From Limnospira platensis (GTDB taxonomy: Bacteria; Cyanobacteriota; Cyanobacteriia; Cyanobacteriales; Microcoleaceae), in NCBI RefSeq assembly GCF_046480435.1, contig NZ_PKGC01000005.1: 64,000 bases of DNA; one strand, written 5' to 3'. The position numbers were made by a program, and so were the translations under genes. The first letter of the stretch is position 1. Each line of letters opens with the position of its first letter. Below, piece by piece: positions 6,996 through 15,621 of this stretch. The notes under the pieces are model-generated. The model made no database searches and had not been told where the DNA came from. It was given only the letters and a program-made list of their open reading frames with translations.

Positions 6996-8576
6996 ATGAA
7001 TGATCTGATTTGGCTGCTGATTTGCTCCAGTTTAGTATTCCTGATGCAGCCCGGGTTTATGTGTTTGGAGTCGGGGTTAACCCGTTCCAAGAATAGCATT
7101 AATGTTGCTATCAAAAATCTAGCTGATTTCGGAATTTCCGTCTGGCTATTTTGGGCGATCGGCTATGGGCTAATGTTTGGCACCTCCCAATTAGGACTTT
7201 TCGGTTCTAGTTACTTTGTTTTAGATGTTAGTAACATCCCCAGTGTAGCTGCTTTTTTCCTATTTCAGACTATGTTCTGTAGCACCGCCACCACCATTGT
7301 TTCTGGGGCGGTGGCTGAAAGAATGCGATTTACAGCCTATTTAATTGTAGCTGGTTTTACCTCTGGCTTAATCTATCCCATTTTCGGACATTGGGCTTGG
7401 AATGGTTTAAATAATGGTGTCAATAATGGTTGGCTAGATCAGTTAGGGTTTATAGACTTTGCTGGCTCCACTGTTGTGCATAGTATCGGGGGATGGGTAG
7501 CCCTCGCTGCTTTATTAGTAATTGGACCCCGCGCCGGGCGATTTCCTAAAGGTAAAAGTCCCCGCAAAATTCATGGCTCTAATTTGCCTTTATCGGTGTT
7601 AGGAGTGATGCTACTTTGGATAGGTTGGCTGGGGTTTAATGGTGGTAGCGCCTTGGTTTTAAGCAATCAAATTCCCGTGATTATTGTGAATACTATTTTA
7701 GCCGGGGTCGCGGGAATGTTGGTGCGTTTATTTATGGCTTGCTGGCGCACAGGTTCCATAGAAATAGAATGTTTAATTAATGGTTCTCTGGCTGGACTGG
7801 TGGCAATTACTGCCTCCTGTAACGCTGTGGGAACTTTGCCAGCTATAATCATTGGAGCCTTGGGCGCAATTATTACTATGATGGTATCTACACAATTAGT
7901 TAAGTGGCGCATTGATGATGCTGTAGATGCGGTGGCGGTTCATGTGGGGGCGGGAGTTTGGGGAACTTTGGCAGTGGGTTTATTTGCCCGTTTAGATGTG
8001 CTAAATACAGGCTTAAATCGCTTTGGTCAAATAGCTGTACAAGTTTTGGGAACAGTTAGCGGCGCTATCTGGGGATTTTTAGTTAGTTTAATTTTGCTTT
8101 TAATTATCAATAGATTCTACCCTTTACGGGTTTCAGAAGACGGCGAAAATATCGGACTAAATATTTATGAACATCGGGCTAAGTCGGAAATTTATGAACT
8201 GTTTAAGGTTATGGACTTTCAAGCTCAAACTAAGGATTTGAGTTTGCGGGTTCCGGTGGAACCATTTACGGAAGTTGGACAAATTGCCACCCGCTATAAT
8301 TATGTGATGGATGCCTTGGAAGAAGCGGTGCGAAAAACTGAGGCGATCGTTGAGACTGCTACTGATGCTATTCTTACTTTGACGACATCTTCTCTGGTGG
8401 TTTTGACTGCTAATTCTAGTGCTGAAGCTGTTTTTGGTTATAGCAAACAAGATTTGATTGGCATGAAAATTAGTGGATTGATTACGGAAAGTTTTAATTC
8501 TAAAATCTGGGATAATTCCTTAATCAATCAATGGTTAAAAAAAACCTTGTCAAGGGGCGATCGGATGGCGGGCTGA
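6996..8576 (+). CDS. Ammonium transporter fused to PAS sensor domain (5' part of frameshifted gene)
   Basis: Residues 1 to about 385 form a complete Amt/MEP channel: the signature QPGFMCLESGL, about eleven membrane segments, and both pore histidines (VVHSIGGWVAL and AVAVHVGAGVWGT). The Amt domain is followed by a short cytosolic linker with a HAMP-like look (about 390-435) and a PAS domain (about 440 onward, EAIVETATDAILTL...VFGYSKQDLIG). The frame stops at TGA 8574-8576 inside the PAS domain. The rest of the PAS domain and a PP2C phosphatase continue in the +1 frame from 8539 onward. The start is taken at 6996 because MNDLIWLLICSS matches the Amt N-terminus. This is a transporter-type ammonium sensor (transceptor), analogous in architecture to Amt-histidine kinase fusions. 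Whether the product is one protein, two proteins or a dead gene is open. Confidence 0.85.
   Translation: MNDLIWLLICSSLVFLMQPGFMCLESGLTRSKNSINVAIKNLADFGISVWLFWAIGYGLMFGTSQLGLFGSSYFVLDVSNIPSVAAFFLFQTMFCSTATTIVSGAVAERMRFTAYLIVAGFTSGLIYPIFGHWAWNGLNNGVNNGWLDQLGFIDFAGSTVVHSIGGWVALAALLVIGPRAGRFPKGKSPRKIHGSNLPLSVLGVMLLWIGWLGFNGGSALVLSNQIPVIIVNTILAGVAGMLVRLFMACWRTGSIEIECLINGSLAGLVAITASCNAVGTLPAIIIGALGAIITMMVSTQLVKWRIDDAVDAVAVHVGAGVWGTLAVGLFARLDVLNTGLNRFGQIAVQVLGTVSGAIWGFLVSLILLLIINRFYPLRVSEDGENIGLNIYEHRAKSEIYELFKVMDFQAQTKDLSLRVPVEPFTEVGQIATRYNYVMDALEEAVRKTEAIVETATDAILTLTTSSLVVLTANSSAEAVFGYSKQDLIGMKISGLITESFNSKIWDNSLINQWLKKTLSRGDRMAG
8537..8576 (+). other. Frameshift junction at an A8 run
   Basis: Eight consecutive A residues occupy 8537-8544. 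The upstream frame stops at 8574-8576. The downstream frame, which continues the PAS domain (WRADGFNFPVEVTLNP), is open from 8539, exactly within the A run. A one-base deletion in the A tract or a +1 shift would join the two parts. Candidates are mutation, sequencing error, transcriptional slippage or recoding. Confidence 0.7.
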
Positions 8577-8637
8577 TGGTTTTAATTTTCCGGTAGAAGT
8601 TACCTTAAACCCGGCTCAATTAGGAGCCCGATCATTT

Positions 8638-9492
8638 ATGATTGGCACTTTTCGAGATATTACTGAACGACACCAAGCCCAAGAGTCCCTGGCTTCAGCA
8701 TATCAAGAAATTAAAATGCTTAATCATCAACTCCATGATGAAAATAAATATCTCAATATGGAGTTGGAAATTACCCGCCGCCTACAACGTTTGCTGTTAC
8801 CGAGTGAAGCAGAACTTGAGGAAATTAAAAGCCTGGATATTGCGGGTTATATGGAACCTGCTACAGAAATAGGAGGTGATTATTATGATGTTCTCGCCTT
8901 TGGCGGCGGGGTGACTATCTGCATGGGAGATGTCACGGGACACGGTTTAGAAAGTGGTATGGTGATGTTAATGGCTCAAACTGCTGTCAGAACTCTACTA
9001 GAAGCGGGAGAAACTGATCGAGTTAGATTTTTGGATGTTCTGAATCGAACTATTTACCTAAATGTGTTAAGAATGAACTGTGATAAAAATATGACTCTGG
9101 TATTGCTTGATTATCAAGGTGGAGAAATCAGAATCTGCGGTCAACATGAGGAAGCAATTTTAGTTCGTAGTGATGGAAATGTCCAACGAATTCAAACTAT
9201 TGATCTGGGTTTCCCGATTGGATTGGTTGATGATATCTCGGAGTTTATTAGCCATTATACTACCTATTTAAATGCTGAGGATGTGGTGATTTTATATACT
9301 GATGGTATTACTGAGGCAGAAAATGCAGATGGGCTTCACTATGGAGTTGACCGACTCTGTGCCGTGGCTGCCAAAAATCGTGATCTGACTGCTGCTGAAA
9401 TTCGACAGTCTATTATTCATGATGTTATGGAATACATCGGTAATCATCAGGTTTATGATGATATGACTATCTTAGTGTGTAAACAGCGCTAA
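8638..9492 (+). CDS. PAS C-terminus plus SpoIIE/PP2C-type phosphatase (3' part of frameshifted gene)
   Basis: The frame is open from 8539; the first ATG is 8638. It begins with the end of a PAS domain (MIGTFRDITERHQAQ), then a coiled-coil helix (about residues 15-65), then a SpoIIE/RsbU-type Ser/Thr phosphatase domain. Metal-binding segments are visible: EIGGDYYDV, MGDVTGHGLESG, LYTDGITEAEN and YDDMTILVCK. The catalytic Asp residues are all present, so the domain itself is not degraded. There is no Shine-Dalgarno sequence before 8638, which argues against independent translation. The expected output is dephosphorylation of a partner such as an anti-sigma-factor antagonist; none is encoded nearby. 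Together with the upstream part it would make an ammonium-gated phosphatase. Confidence 0.8.
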   Translation: MIGTFRDITERHQAQESLASAYQEIKMLNHQLHDENKYLNMELEITRRLQRLLLPSEAELEEIKSLDIAGYMEPATEIGGDYYDVLAFGGGVTICMGDVTGHGLESGMVMLMAQTAVRTLLEAGETDRVRFLDVLNRTIYLNVLRMNCDKNMTLVLLDYQGGEIRICGQHEEAILVRSDGNVQRIQTIDLGFPIGLVDDISEFISHYTTYLNAEDVVILYTDGITEAENADGLHYGVDRLCAVAAKNRDLTAAEIRQSIIHDVMEYIGNHQVYDDMTILVCKQR

Positions 9493-9657
9493 TTTCTAAA
9501 TTATTAATAATCACCATAAGCAAATATACTGCTTACCTTCGACACCAGAAGCCCCCAACTACCCCCAGCCAAGCTGTCTATTTCTTGGGAGAGAGATAGA
9601 TGGATGAAAGTAAAATTGTGTGGTATTATAACTACATGGTTAAGTAATAGGTGATCT

Positions 9658-10257
9658 ATGTTAAGGGCTTTGTCAAAATTCGTTTTAGGGCTACTGGTGG
9701 CAGTTTTCCTTCTGGGTAGCTATAGGACGACTCCAGTATATGCTGGGGTGGTTCCCGAAGAATTGGCTAAAGCAGTTGAGGCGATCGAAAATCTGGATGG
9801 GTTGCGTAGGGGTTTAGCTTCGACGCTAGAAGGACAAACCACAGAACCGACCGGACAAACTTTTAAAGAAGTTTGTAAACCGGTGGGAATGCAAGCAAAA
9901 CAACTCAGCGAAGATAATGGATGGCAGGTTAAACAAATTGCTAATAAATATCGCAACCCGGCTCACGCTCCTGATAATTTACACGCTAAAATGGCGTTAG
10001 CACAATTTGAACAAAACCGGGAATTGATGGGATTTTGGGAACCAGAAACTATTGATGGTAACTCTGGTTTCCGTTACTATCGCCGGATTAATGTTGAGGC
10101 TACTTGTTTGGCTTGTCATGGTTCCCAAAATAGCCGCCCTCAGTTTGTGAAAGATAAATACCCTCAAGATTTGGCTTTTGATTTTAAGGAAGGGGATTTG
10201 CGGGGAATGTATGCGGTGTTTATCCCAGAAATTCAAGCTGCTTTAGAGGCAAAATAA
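9658..10257 (+). CDS. DUF3365 (Tll0287-like) exported c-type haem protein
   Basis: The 199-residue protein has a signal peptide (residues 1-29, hydrophobic core LGLLVAVFLLG, cleavage after VYA). The mature domain carries one covalent haem site, CLACH (150-154), preceded by the FRYYRRINVEATC context characteristic of DUF3365. Family members are single-haem periplasmic or lumenal proteins with a PAS-like fold, possibly redox sensors. The ATG is preceded by AGGTGA 4 nt upstream. Its stop codon shares one base with the start of the next gene, so the two are translationally coupled. Cys73 and Cys150 could in principle also pair. Confidence 0.85.
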   Translation: MLRALSKFVLGLLVAVFLLGSYRTTPVYAGVVPEELAKAVEAIENLDGLRRGLASTLEGQTTEPTGQTFKEVCKPVGMQAKQLSEDNGWQVKQIANKYRNPAHAPDNLHAKMALAQFEQNRELMGFWEPETIDGNSGFRYYRRINVEATCLACHGSQNSRPQFVKDKYPQDLAFDFKEGDLRGMYAVFIPEIQAALEAK

Positions 10258-10772
10258 TGTTAATTAATGTCAGAAAAAATGTCAGAAAATTGGTGTCGAT
10301 TTTGTTGCTAATTATTCTGCCTTTGCTGTTGGTTATGGTTCCGCCTCAACCAGCGATCGCCTTAATTCAACAACAGGAGGAGGCCCCCGGACAGATACTT
10401 TATAAATCTCGCCATAGTTTGAGAGATAATCAAGGTAATTCTTGGCAGGTGGTTCTGTTTAAGCGGATCAAAAATGGGGAGGTCAAGGATGTGAATTTGC
10501 GCTTGGTGGGGTTTCCGGGGTCGGTAACATTTAATCATCCTGAACCGTTGCAAATTGTGGTCGGTAATGGTACAATTATCGAGGCGGTAGATGAGTTTGG
10601 CGAAAAAGCACCCGGCCCGAATGTTGGACAATACAATTTAACGGATGTTTTGCCCAAAATTTCCCCAGCCGATGAAATCGAGCTTTACTTGTCGATCGCT
10701 GAAACAAAATGTGCGATCGCTATCCCGTCTCCAGTAGTTCTGGAATGGAAGGCGATCGATAATCCTGGTTAA
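10257..10772 (+). CDS. DUF3122 exported protein
   Basis: The 171-residue protein starts with an Arg/Lys-rich stretch and a hydrophobic core (LVSILLLIILPLLLVMVP), a signal peptide or anchor ending near PAIA (about residue 35). The mature part is a small beta-rich domain (QILYKSRHSLRDNQGNSWQV, then LRLVGFPGSVTFNHPEPL), recognisable as the cyanobacterial DUF3122 family of unknown function. Its ATG overlaps the stop of the preceding haem protein gene by one base, so both are probably made together in the periplasm or thylakoid lumen. A bidirectional hairpin follows. Confidence 0.8.
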   Translation: MLINVRKNVRKLVSILLLIILPLLLVMVPPQPAIALIQQQEEAPGQILYKSRHSLRDNQGNSWQVVLFKRIKNGEVKDVNLRLVGFPGSVTFNHPEPLQIVVGNGTIIEAVDEFGEKAPGPNVGQYNLTDVLPKISPADEIELYLSIAETKCAIAIPSPVVLEWKAIDNPG

Positions 10773-10783
10773 TAATTTCTTAG

Positions 10784-10808
10784 GGTGGAGAAAAATAATT
10801 GTCTCCAC
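10784..10808. terminator. Bidirectional terminator hairpin
   Basis: GTGGAGA and TCTCCAC form a perfect 7-bp stem around an A/T-rich loop between two convergent genes. It can serve the DUF3122 gene and the M48 protease gene. Confidence 0.6.
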
Positions 10809-10819
10809 TCTATCCCTGA

Positions 10820-12760
10820 TTATGGTTGACTGGGTGCATCTAAAAACGGTGGAATAGGACAGTTAAGAGAAATCACGATCGCCCTTAGTAACTCGGCTTG
10901 GTCTAAGGTGACATTGTGATCCGCCAAGACGGTATAGGCGCAAGCATCAACTACCGCCTGTTTAAGTTTGGGGGCGGCGAGTTCCAGACGTTTGAGGCTT
11001 TCACCGACTTGAGTTAAACTATATTCACCGGGCGCGGTGGGTAAAGTTTCCCCGGAATTTTTAGGTAGGCGCAACAGTCCGGCTTGAAAAGCTATATCAA
11101 CCGCCCCCGGAGAATCTTGGCCGACGCGAGCCAAAGCTGATAACACAGTAACACAATCAGACCAAATCTGTTTAATGTCAGTAAACTTAACTTTAGATTC
11201 CGGTTGTGTACTCGGAAAGTAGTTAGTCAACCGTTGACGCAACACAACAAAAATCGCATACTCGGACAGACTCAGATGATTGTCAGCCTTAATCAAAACC
11301 CTGGCTTGTTTCAGCAGTTGGGTACACTGGCTAACACTTCCACCACGCAAAGCAGGTATGGCTAAATCAATCAACGGTAGACGAGTCCGCGCGTTCAAAC
11401 TCTCCAGGTAGGGACTGAGGTTTTCGATCATTTCCAACACTGGCGGCGGGGAGGACTCTCGCAAGGAAGACATTTGGCGATCGCGCACTTCTGGGTCTGT
11501 ATGCAACAATAAACTATAGATAATGGCGATCGCTCCATTTACATCACGGGTAGCCATGCGTACAGGTTCGGGAATATCCGCCAAAAACCCCCGCACATTA
11601 TCAAGATGTTTGGGGTTGGTAGTCCCCACTCCGGCGACTACCCTATCCGGTGAAACTGACAACGACTCCGGTTGAGGCTGTGGTTGAGGCGATGAACCCG
11701 CAAACCCCGCCACCATTTCATTACCGGAAGCTATAGACGACATAGAGGGATTATTTCCGGTTTCTTCCACCGACCAAGTGCGACCGGCGAAACCTTCCAA
11801 ACGCTTAACCCTTTCTTTCACAGGGGGATGAGTTGCAAAGATTTGTCCGAAACTCTCAAAAATCCCTGTAAACGCCTCCCCAAAAAACAGGTGACTAGCT
11901 TCTTCAGCCCTAGGATTTCTTACCTTAGAACCAGATTTATAACCCGCAATCTTTTGTAGTGCGCCACTAATACCGTCAGGGTTGCGGGTAAACTGAACTG
12001 CAGAAGCATCCGCTAAAAACTCCCGTTGGCGAGAAACGGCACTTTTGATTAACCTTCCGCAAAAAAAGCCGACCCCGCCAATAACTACCATTCCTAAACC
12101 AATAATCAATCCCGAATCTTTGCCCTTTGACGACGATTTGCCACTACCTCCCCCTAAAAAACTACCCCTTAACATTACCCGACCTATAAGATAAATGAAA
12201 ATCAAACCCTGAATTACTCCGATTAGTCGCAGATTTAGGCGCATATCTCCATTGAGAATATGGCTAAATTCATGGGCGATTACTCCTTGTAACTCATCGC
12301 GATCGAGTTGTTCTAAACAGCCTCGCGTTACCCCAATTACTGCGTCATTGGGAGTAAATCCCGCCGCGAAAGCATTGATTCCCTGTTCTTCCCCCAAAAC
12401 ATACACTTCGGGAACGGAAATTCCAGAGGCGATCGCCATTTCCTCGACAATATTAAGTAGTCGTTTCTCCAGTTCATCCCCGGTCATGCGATCGACTAAT
12501 GTTCCCCCCAAATCCTCAGCGACTACCTTACCTCCCCCCCGTAATTGAATAGATTTCTGGACACTTCCCGCGCCGACAGTGCCGATAACTCCCAAGGCGA
12601 CTAAGAACAACAGTTCCGGTTGCCATACTAACCGATCAAACTGTGCAAATACCACCACCCCATATAATAGGATAATCATCACAATCACAGCCACCACAAA
12701 CAAACCCAGCAAATAAACCGTGTTTTGTCTGGCTTGGTCTTGATGCTCAAAGAAATTCAT
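10820..12760 (-). CDS. M48 family (HtpX-like) membrane metalloprotease with long C-terminal region
   Basis: A zinc metalloprotease of the inner or thylakoid membrane. There are two N-terminal membrane segments (about 16-39 and 50-66). The active site is HEFSH (163-167), with the third zinc ligand Glu in REFLAD (about 247). Two more hydrophobic segments lie at about 178-196 and 216-238. HtpX proteins are about 290 residues; this one has 646. After a Pro/Gln-rich linker (about 355-365) comes a 280-residue helical domain of a kind seen in large cyanobacterial M48 proteins, with no catalytic motif I can name. It lies 2 nt downstream of lemA on the same strand, a common LemA/M48 pairing. The likely role is membrane protein quality control. 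Confidence 0.85.
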   Translation of the reverse strand: MNFFEHQDQARQNTVYLLGLFVVAVIVMIILLYGVVVFAQFDRLVWQPELLFLVALGVIGTVGAGSVQKSIQLRGGGKVVAEDLGGTLVDRMTGDELEKRLLNIVEEMAIASGISVPEVYVLGEEQGINAFAAGFTPNDAVIGVTRGCLEQLDRDELQGVIAHEFSHILNGDMRLNLRLIGVIQGLIFIYLIGRVMLRGSFLGGGSGKSSSKGKDSGLIIGLGMVVIGGVGFFCGRLIKSAVSRQREFLADASAVQFTRNPDGISGALQKIAGYKSGSKVRNPRAEEASHLFFGEAFTGIFESFGQIFATHPPVKERVKRLEGFAGRTWSVEETGNNPSMSSIASGNEMVAGFAGSSPQPQPQPESLSVSPDRVVAGVGTTNPKHLDNVRGFLADIPEPVRMATRDVNGAIAIIYSLLLHTDPEVRDRQMSSLRESSPPPVLEMIENLSPYLESLNARTRLPLIDLAIPALRGGSVSQCTQLLKQARVLIKADNHLSLSEYAIFVVLRQRLTNYFPSTQPESKVKFTDIKQIWSDCVTVLSALARVGQDSPGAVDIAFQAGLLRLPKNSGETLPTAPGEYSLTQVGESLKRLELAAPKLKQAVVDACAYTVLADHNVTLDQAELLRAIVISLNCPIPPFLDAPSQP

Positions 12761-12762
12761 AA

Positions 12763-13374
12763 TTAGAAGGAAACGTTAGGAACTTCTTTCACCTCTGGGG
12801 ATGATTCTTCTAGTAATTGAGCTTCTTGGAAATTGAAGCTACTAGCCACCAAATTACTCGGAAATACATCCTTTTTGGTATTGTAAACAGTTACGGCATC
12901 GTTAAAAGCCTGTCGCGCAAAAGCAATCTTATTTTCAGTAGAGCGCAACTCTTCCATGAGTTGATCCATGGATTTATCAGCCTTTAAATCGGGGTAGGCT
13001 TCCGACAGAGCAAATAACCTTCCTAATGTACCCGTTAAAGCGGCTTCCGCCTGTCCTAATTCTTGCATAGCTTGGGGGTCGCCAGGGTTCGAGGCTGCTT
13101 GATTCGTGGCGGTAACAGCAGCATTGCGAGCGGCAATAACTGCTTCTAAGGTTCCCCTTTCATGAGCCATATAACCCTTGACTGTTTCGACCAAATTCGG
13201 GATTAAATCATGGCGGCGTTTGAGTTGAACATCAATCTGAGCATAGGCATTTTGATAGCGTCTGCGTAGGCGTGCTAGGCTATTATATGCCTGGACACCT
13301 ACAATAGCCACCAGGATGACCACAACAATACCGATGACAAGCAAAACGGCGAAAATTCCAGCAAGTATCTCCAC
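12763..13374 (-). CDS. lemA: LemA family protein
   Basis: The 203-residue protein has one N-terminal membrane segment (about 3-27) followed by the LemA helical domain: YNSLARLRRRYQNAYAQIDVQLKRRHDLIPNLVETVKGY, then the ENKIAFARQAFNDAVTVYNT helix. The topology is N-out with a large soluble domain. The molecular function is unsettled. It is the first gene of a two-gene unit with the M48 protease, the usual arrangement, which suggests the two act together. Confidence 0.9.
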   Translation of the reverse strand: MEILAGIFAVLLVIGIVVVILVAIVGVQAYNSLARLRRRYQNAYAQIDVQLKRRHDLIPNLVETVKGYMAHERGTLEAVIAARNAAVTATNQAASNPGDPQAMQELGQAEAALTGTLGRLFALSEAYPDLKADKSMDQLMEELRSTENKIAFARQAFNDAVTVYNTKKDVFPSNLVASSFNFQEAQLLEESSPEVKEVPNVSF

Positions 13375-13503
13375 AGTCTAGGATCTCCTTGGCGTGTGTC
13401 TGCATGGTTCGCGGATTTGACGCGGGTTATACTCGGTGTATCAAGCTGGATTAGTTTAATTATGTTTTCCCAACCTAAAAGAAGTAACCCGGCTATGGGG
13501 CGC

Positions 13504-13512
13504 ATTATAACA
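13504..13512 (-). promoter_or_regulatory. Extended -10 promoter of lemA/M48 operon
   Basis: On the minus strand TATAAT (13504-13509) is preceded by TGT (an extended -10, TGnTATAAT). No strong -35 is seen. The leader to the lemA start would be about 125 nt. Confidence 0.45.
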
Positions 13513-13609
13513 TAATCAAATCTGGCTAACCACAAATTGTTACACTTTTTAACTTAACCCGCACTCCCACCCCGGACAAAATAGAAACTGGCTACTTGGC
13601 TTCGCCACT

Positions 13610-13639
13610 GTACTCGAGGTGTGGTTAGAATCTACTCGA
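13610..13639. repeat. Paired TACTCGAG sites upstream of aminotransferase
   Basis: TACTCGAG occurs at 13610-13617 and 13632-13639, 22 bp apart start to start and therefore on the same helical face. Each contains the palindrome CTCGAG. They lie 25-54 bp before the avtA ATG and could bind a regulator; no family is recognised. Confidence 0.3.
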
Positions 13640-13663
13640 GATTAATTATAGGTCAAGTTGACT

Positions 13664-14947
13664 ATGAATCCTGCTTTGACGAACTTTGGCGATCGCATGT
13701 CTCGTTTAACGGGAGTGCGAGCCATTATGAAAGATATTATCGAAACCTTGCGCTCTGGTAAAGGTCAAAAATTCATTAATTTAAGCGCCGGAAACCCGGT
13801 CATCTTACCAGAAGTCGAACAACTTTGGCGCGAATGTACCGAGCAACTCCTATCTAGTCCCGAATATGGTGAGGTAGTCTGTCGCTACGGTTCGAGCCAA
13901 GGATACCAACCTTTTATTGATGTCATTGTGGAAGATTTTAACTCTCGCTATGGGTTAAATTTAAGCGATCGCAATATCCTAGTCACTCCCGGAAGTCAAT
14001 CAATTTACTTTTACGCCGCCAACGCCTTCGGAGGTTATAACAGCCAAGGACAGCTCAAAAAAATTGTCCTTCCCCTCAGTCCAGACTATACGGGTTACGG
14101 CGGCGTTAGTCTTATTCCCGAGGCGGTTTTTGCTTATCAACCCACCCTCGACATAGACGAAAATTCCCATCGGTTTAAATATCGACCCGATTTTAATCAA
14201 CTCTCTATTAATGAGGATACGGGCTGCGTTATTTTTTCCCGTCCCTGTAATCCCAGCGGCAATATTCTCACCTCAGAAGAAGTGCAAAAAATCGCCGATT
14301 TAGCATCCCCTTATGATGTGCCAGTATTCGTAGATTCCGCCTATGCTCCCCCGTTCCCGGCTTTGAATTTTACGGACATGGCTCCGGTTTTTGCTGATAA
14401 TATTATTCACTGTATCAGCCTGTCTAAAGCCGGATTACCCGGAGAGCGTTTAGGTGTCGCCATTGGTAATGAAGATGTGATTAAAGTTTTGGAAGCCTTC
14501 CAAACTAACGCCTGTATTCACTCCCCCCGCTACGGACAAGCTATAGCAGCTAGAGCGATTGGATCGGGAGCTTTGTCTGATATTTCGGTTGAGGTAATTC
14601 GTCCCTACTACAGCAATAAATTTAATATCTTAGAAGCTACTTTAAATGATGCGATGTCTACGGATTTACCCTGGTTTTTGCATCGCGGAGAAGGGGCAAT
14701 TTTTGCCTGGCTGTGGTTTAAGGATTTACCAATCACAGACTTAGAACTATATCAGGAGCTGAAAAAGGTGGGTATTATCGTGGTTCCTGGTAATTCATTT
14801 TTCCCAGGATTACAACAAGAATGGTCTCACAAAAATCAATGTATTCGCATTAGTCTAACTGCTACTGATGAGGAGATTGTGGAAGGGATGAAGCGTCTAG
14901 CTCAGGTGGTCGAAATGGTTTATAGACAGGCTATGGTAGAAGTTTAA
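13664..14947 (+). CDS. avtA: Valine--pyruvate transaminase (AvtA-type class I aminotransferase)
   Basis: A PLP-dependent fold-type I aminotransferase, 427 residues from the ATG at 13664 (a TTG two codons upstream is less likely). Family marks: the N-terminal MSRLTGVRAIMKDI, GQKFINLSAGNPVILP, the PLP-phosphate and cofactor-ring segments SRPCNPSGNILTSEE and VFVDSAYAPPFP, and the Schiff-base lysine in SLSKAGLPGERLG. This is the AvtA subgroup, which exchanges the amino group between valine/alanine and their keto acids and supplies branched-chain or alanine pools. It appears to be monocistronic, with a terminator-like hairpin downstream. A related substrate specificity cannot be excluded. Confidence 0.85.
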   Translation: MNPALTNFGDRMSRLTGVRAIMKDIIETLRSGKGQKFINLSAGNPVILPEVEQLWRECTEQLLSSPEYGEVVCRYGSSQGYQPFIDVIVEDFNSRYGLNLSDRNILVTPGSQSIYFYAANAFGGYNSQGQLKKIVLPLSPDYTGYGGVSLIPEAVFAYQPTLDIDENSHRFKYRPDFNQLSINEDTGCVIFSRPCNPSGNILTSEEVQKIADLASPYDVPVFVDSAYAPPFPALNFTDMAPVFADNIIHCISLSKAGLPGERLGVAIGNEDVIKVLEAFQTNACIHSPRYGQAIAARAIGSGALSDISVEVIRPYYSNKFNILEATLNDAMSTDLPWFLHRGEGAIFAWLWFKDLPITDLELYQELKKVGIIVVPGNSFFPGLQQEWSHKNQCIRISLTATDEEIVEGMKRLAQVVEMVYRQAMVEV

Positions 14948-14982
14948 GTGCTAATTAAGGCTGTATAATTACTAGAGTTTAT

Positions 14983-15016
14983 CGGGGTTCAAAATCTCTG
15001 GAATTCTGAACCCCCG
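14983..15016 (+). terminator. Hairpin after avtA
   Basis: CGGGGTTCA (14983-14991) and TGAACCCCCG (15007-15016) form a 9-bp stem with a 15-nt loop, 35 nt after the avtA stop. There is no clear U-tract. Confidence 0.5.
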
Positions 15017-15180
15017 TAAATGCTCGATCGCATTTATTCGCACCTGGACGGGAAGGCGATCGCTTCTTAGTCAACTTAACGGTAATTCAGAATCGATCGC
15101 CACCCGATGAGCATTAATGTAGAATGAATCAGGGATAATCTCAAATCTCGCTCAGAGCCAATATGGGGTCGGAGGGACAC

Positions 15181-15606
15181 ATGGATGAATTGAAGTATCT
15201 AGCTACTTGGGTTCGGGAACAACACGCACGGGAGTATATTCTCACTTGGTTACTCAATCAACCGGGGATCTGGTGGTCAAATGGTGATGTTTACCAAGCG
15301 GCTATACAAAAATCTGGTTCTCGTCTGAAAGAGTATGTAAAAAATAGTAAACAAGAGGGTTTATTCCAGGGGATTGCTGATAAAATCAGGAGCGATGAGG
15401 CTTGGGATGCGATCGCCCTAAGTTTAGCTCGCCTCATTGCTACCTATCAGGAAGAGCTGGTTAAACTCCAAGAACAAAATCGGTTAGATATCAGTAAAGT
15501 CTCGGAAATATCCCCAAAGTTCAACCCCGAAATAGATGATATCTGGTCTGCTAATCTTCAGGAGCCCCTACCAGACCCGAACTCTGACGCTTTAACAGGT
15601 CTGTAA
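15181..15606 (+). CDS. Conserved hypothetical protein
   Basis: The 141-residue soluble protein has no signal peptide or membrane segment. The start is the ATG at 15181, because GGAGG sits 5 nt upstream of it; the ATG at 15163 lacks such a site and lies before the GGAGG. The first 115 residues are helical with a Trp-rich patch (ATWVREQ, LTWLLNQPGIWWSNGDVY). The tail is acidic and Pro-rich (EIDDIW...LPDPNSD). No domain is recognised. It stands alone between avtA and the convergent SH3b protein. Confidence 0.65.
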   Translation: MDELKYLATWVREQHAREYILTWLLNQPGIWWSNGDVYQAAIQKSGSRLKEYVKNSKQEGLFQGIADKIRSDEAWDAIALSLARLIATYQEELVKLQEQNRLDISKVSEISPKFNPEIDDIWSANLQEPLPDPNSDALTGL

Positions 15607-15621
15607 TTAGTCTATTATCGA

